Both the position numbers and the translations under genes were made by a program. From Brevipalpus yothersi (Eukaryota; Arthropoda; Arachnida; Trombidiformes; Tenuipalpidae), in assembly GCA_003956705.1 (NCBI GenBank), contig QZCP01000667.1, positions 335,349 to 399,348 on the forward strand: DNA of 64,000 nucleotides, read 5' to 3'. How positions within the stretch are numbered: position 1 is the stretch's first letter; each line of letters opens with the position of its first letter. Below the pieces are notes generated by a model that saw only the letters and a list, made by a program, of their open reading frames with translations, was not told the DNA's origin and searched no databases. Shown piece after piece: positions 60,357 to 64,000 of this stretch.

Positions 60357-61379
60357 AAGGCCCACATCACCCATCAGGCCCATTTGGGAATAGTTCATAC
60401 TGTGTATATATGTGTGTATGTGTGAGAGAGAGGAACATAGAGAGTGTTTCATATCAGCCACAATAATCATGACGAGTAGTTCCATTTCAACTTCTAACCG
60501 TCACCATGACTATAGTATTATATATTATATATATATATATTTATAATGATGCTGATGTTTTGCTGATGCTTTTGTGGCCACAAACTGAAATCAGTGCCAC
60601 TCAAAAAGTTGAGTAGAGAAGGTTTTTGTTAAGGCAAAGAGAGAGAGAGAGAGAGAGAGAAGGAAGAATTCTCTCTGGTCACTCAACCGATACACACTAA
60701 CTTTTTCCGCAATGTATTCCCGGGACTTTTTGAGAAGATAGAAATAATGTTCATAATGTGTGTGTGTCCATTCTTTGAATGAGCACACATAAACAGTAGA
60801 GAAAGAGAGAGAAAGAGAAGGAATACATATCAGCAGCAATCAGTGAGTGACTGACTGGCTGAAAGATGATAGTGTTTCAGGTGACTGGATGTCTGTCTTA
60901 CCTGAGAGAGGGAGAGAGAGCTGGTCAAGCTTGGTGAAGAATAATGAATGACACTTTATGTCGGTTTGTGTGATTGTTTTTTTATTTATGTGCAAATCAC
61001 ATTGAAAAAAGAGGGAAAGAGAAGAGAAAATAATAGATAGATAGAGAAGAGAGAAGAGAAGAAAAAAGAAATTCTAACATTTTTCATCAGGCTTATAATA
61101 AAAAAGATGAATAATTGTGAATCCCAACGAAATCAAGATGATGATAATGTGTGTGAGTGAATAGGGTGGGCATTTGAGTTTGTGTATGGGAAATGAGTAT
61201 ACATGGAATGTGTTTGTGTTTGTGTGTATTTACGTGAAAGTGGGAATGTGTGAGAAGGTGAGAAAATATTCATCATCAATGATATACAATTAAGTATTGA
61301 TGGAGAGAAAGGAGAGGAAGAAAAAAACTACACAATCATGACAGTGTTGGTGGTTGTGAAGGTGGTTACCGTTGATGAT

Positions 61380-61426
<47 letters not shown>

Positions 61427-61683
61427 AAACGATAGACAAGTGAAACATGAACATTTTTCAAGATATAGAATTGCCTTTGAATCTTCAATCTGTTTCTCTT
61501 TTTCTCAGGATCCATTTTCCAGTGTTGAACCATGAAATCTTGAAAAAGAATCTTTTCCTTCTCTATCTCTGTCTCAGAACGAGTGCCATATGCTGGACCA
61601 TGAGAGAGTATTGATTATCATAAGATATTGGACTTGTAGATGGAGAGAGAGCATACTCATTCCAAATATATTATCAAACGACT

Positions 61684-61686
<3 letters not shown>

Positions 61687-61734
<48 letters not shown>
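61687..61734. repeat. (CT)n tract
   Basis: About 48 bp with one TTT interruption. Confidence 0.95.
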
Positions 61735-61735
<1 letters not shown>

Positions 61736-62083
61736 TCCCTCTTGACGAAATGGGTTCGGCAGTAGTATAGCTCATCAGTCACCATAACTAGGACAAGAAA
61801 CTGTCTTTTTTTGTCAAGAAGTTCTCGCAATCAATGCTCTTCCTTGACAAACTTGCACACAGAGAAATGTATCGAATTGGTGAGAGATAGAGAAGAGTTT
61901 TTTCGTTTCTTGCTTCCTTTTTTTTGTCAACAAAATATGAGTAAAAACAGAAGGCTCAGAGGAGATGAAGAATGATAGATGAATGGATGATGATGAAAAT
62001 TCTTGTACAAAATTTTTCCGTCATTATTAATATCATTATTATTATTATTACGCTTTTAAAGTATGATGATGATACTTTTCTTT

Positions 62084-63317
62084 CTATCTTGCTTGACTTA
62101 GAAGTGGAATCCCATGATTACTTTGGTAACACTCATGACAACAACCATAGGCCACTAGACCGGCTGATATTGGGAATTCTCTTTTACACTTTGAACACTG
62201 TTCATGTGTTGGCTCTTCATGAGTCTTAAGATGGGCACGCAAGTTACATGGTAGAGAAAATTTTTTATTACATACAAGACACACATGGGGCCGATCACCT
62301 GTGGAAATTGAGAGTGGGAGTAGGAGATTGGGAAAGAGAGAGAGAGAAAAGTTCATCAGATATTTGGAGACATCATGATTGATTATCATAAATGAGATGA
62401 TATGCTTTCATCCACAAGACATGCGTACAAGACATATACTGATGAGTGGGCGGAGGAGTAAGCAGAAGCATATTGTTTTTATGAACCGCCCACCAGTAGG
62501 AAGCGTATCAATGCAATATGATTGGCTTACTGTGAGGAGGAGGAGAAGATTGGGAAGCTGATTCAGGAATGTTGTGAATATAAATATATATATATATATA
62601 TAAATGTGTGCATGAATATATGTGTGAATAATTCGGTTAGCTGATAGTGTTTAATGAGTGAGGAGAAAAAGTAGAAGTAGCAAAAATAAGATTGGTCAAG
62701 AAAGTATGCATAATTTATGCATGCCTTGGACTTGAGCTATTTGATTCAATCCTTGAATATCATACACACACACACATTTATATATATATACGTATATGCA
62801 TCTCATACTGTAGCCTCATCAGTATTCTAATCACTCTGTGTGTTGTTCACAGCAAGTTTTTAATATACTCATAAAACATGCATATTTTGTATATCAAGAT
62901 TAAGGTGTCCAAGTTTTTTTCATATACATATACATGTATATTCCCTTTCGCTACCTCTCTCTCTCCCTCTCAAATGAAGTGCAAATAGTTTTCACTGTAT
63001 GAACTTGAAAAAATTTTCCAAACTGAACTTGTATCATGATAATCCTCGAATATATATACACATTCATTTGAGAGGAAGAAAAAGAGAGAGAGATGGAAAA
63101 ATGAGGACTCATGAAATGTGAAACTTTCAACTCAAATCCAATTACCTGTATGCAGATACATGTGATTACGAAGATTGGTCTGTTTGCTGAAACCTCGTCC
63201 GCATATATGACACTTGAAAGGCCACGAACCATTGTGGACATACATATGACTCTTGAGATCGCCCGGAGTGGGAAATGACTTGGAGCACTGTGGATATGTG
63301 CATTTATGAGGTTTCTC
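62084..63317 (-). CDS. C2H2 zinc-finger protein, last two exons (5' part not seen)
   Basis: Exon 63317-63146 and terminal exon 62298-62084 join in frame (acceptors TTTTTACCAG and TTTCCACAG, donor GTAATT), giving 127 residues before the stop. Three C2H2 fingers are complete: CTYPQCSKSFPTPGDLKSHM..H, CHICGRGFSKQTNLRNHM..H and CLVCNKKFSLPCNLRAHL..H, with linkers NGSWPFK and TGDRPHV. The segment opens with EKPHK, so at least one more finger should precede it. After the third finger comes CSKCKREF...CCHEC, a CxxC/CxxC pair that may form a treble-clef-like zinc site. The role is probably sequence-specific DNA binding in the nucleus. The orthologue is not identified, and upstream exons are not visible up to 64000. 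Confidence 0.85.
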
Positions 63318-63915
63318 CTGGTAAAAATAAAGAGAGAGGGAGAGAAGAGAAGAGAAGGAGAGATGAGAAATGAGAATAACAACAAAAACGATGAGAAGAT
63401 GAGCTCCGAGAAATAAGAAGAAGAAGAAGAAGAAGTTAAGTTAGTTTAGATAAAGGAAAGGTCTGAAAATGAGCAAGAAAACGTATGATAAAGTGGAAGA
63501 ATATATTGCATAATGAGGGAGAGAGAAAGAGAGGAAAAAGGCTCGATAAAAGTGGTCTGAGGCCAAAGTCCGAGAGCCGCTTTCTGTATCAACTATCTCT
63601 GGCAGCATAATCACACATCAGTGCCGTGCGATGGAAGCTTTATTTCTACACTGACGCTGGGCTCATGATGATAATCATCCCCATCAAAATTGTGCTCTCT
63701 CTCTCTTTTTCTCTTTCTCTCGCGCTTATTTAGTCTTCTCTCATCTCCTCTCACCCGCTATCATGATGGTCTCTCTCACACACACACACACTCATATACA
63801 CAGAGGAAGAGGAGGAGTGAGAGAGGATAAGCATACAGAAATTGGACAAAATACGGTAGTCAAGCAAAATATCGTGCCTCATCTAGTCCACTCACTCATC
63901 TTGAACGAAGTAAGA

Positions 63916-63916
<1 letters not shown>
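63318..63916. other. intron or upstream sequence of the zinc-finger gene
   Basis: AT-rich sequence with GA and GAAGAA runs (63415-63434). A less AT-rich stretch near 63550-63670 has no open frame with matching splice sites on the minus strand. Confidence 0.45.

Positions 63917-64000
<84 letters not shown>
63917..64000. repeat. (GA)n tract reaching the window edge
   Basis: More than 80 bp of GA, with its end outside the window. Confidence 0.97.

Larger units (their letters stand above)
54000..62083. other. gene-poor region, last third
   Basis: Two weak exon candidates are entered separately (54122-54256 minus, 55900-56108 plus). Short tracts not listed elsewhere: CT 56874-56897, GA 60638-60661, GA 61383-61421. 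A CpG-rich hairpin is at 59004-59035. The frame at 59715-59951 (+) has no support. The last few hundred bases should include the 3' untranslated region of the zinc-finger gene. Confidence 0.5.

Noticed and set aside
1..64000. tRNA, rRNA, CRISPR or bacterial operon features
   Set aside because: No cloverleaf B-box pattern, no rRNA blocks and no spaced direct repeats were seen; the genes are clearly spliced animal genes.

Overview
The window is animal nuclear DNA. It is AT-rich, its genes carry short GT-AG introns (mostly 60-330 nt), and dinucleotide (CT)n/(GA)n tracts are everywhere. The gene set (condensin D2, a Golgi GalNAc-transferase, a hemopexin matrix metalloproteinase, a SMIM14 homologue) is metazoan. 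Compact genes, small introns and Asp/His/Ser-rich secreted proteins suggest an arthropod, possibly a mite, but no marker in the window proves that. Bacterial ideas such as operons, ribosome binding sites and CRISPR do not apply.

Layout: 1-30 kb is gene-dense. On the minus strand lie a possible repeat-containing exon (265-630), a two-exon small secreted peptide (912-1257), a three-exon ankyrin-repeat protein (2318-5088) and a five-exon condensin subunit 1 (6516-11070). Condensin is head-to-head, 1.8 kb apart, with a three-exon GalNAc-transferase on the plus strand (12896-15028). Converging on that gene is a Gly/Pro/Met-rich secreted protein (15619-17562, minus). Next come an orphan plus-strand exon, a 755-bp Tc1/mariner-like non-autonomous element with TA duplications (19802-20556), a three-exon SMIM14 homologue (21909-22532), an intronless mitochondrial acetyl-CoA acetyltransferase (24321-25559) and an eight-exon matrix metalloproteinase (25971-29025), the last three on the minus strand. 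The exon joins I made keep reading frame throughout and give proteins of 82, 381, 1413, 620, 647, 109, 412 and 579 residues.

From about 29.9 kb the character changes. A 135-bp cluster of three inverted repeats (29928-30061) includes a stem that becomes a complete 21-bp duplex (with two G:U pairs) only if transcribed from the minus strand. Then follow about 32 kb with no convincing gene, crowded with long (CT)n tracts, a few short CpG-rich hairpins and two weak exon candidates. At 62084-63317 lie the last two exons of a C2H2 zinc-finger gene on the minus strand, whose 5' part is outside the window or not recognisable. The gene-poor block lies downstream of that transcription factor and upstream of the metalloproteinase.

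The genes form no single pathway: they cover chromosome condensation, O-glycosylation, ketone-body/isoleucine metabolism, matrix remodelling and transcription. The most unusual items are the minus-strand hairpin, the Tc1/mariner-like element, the small genes recovered only by joining exons, and the structured CpG islets in the gene-poor block.
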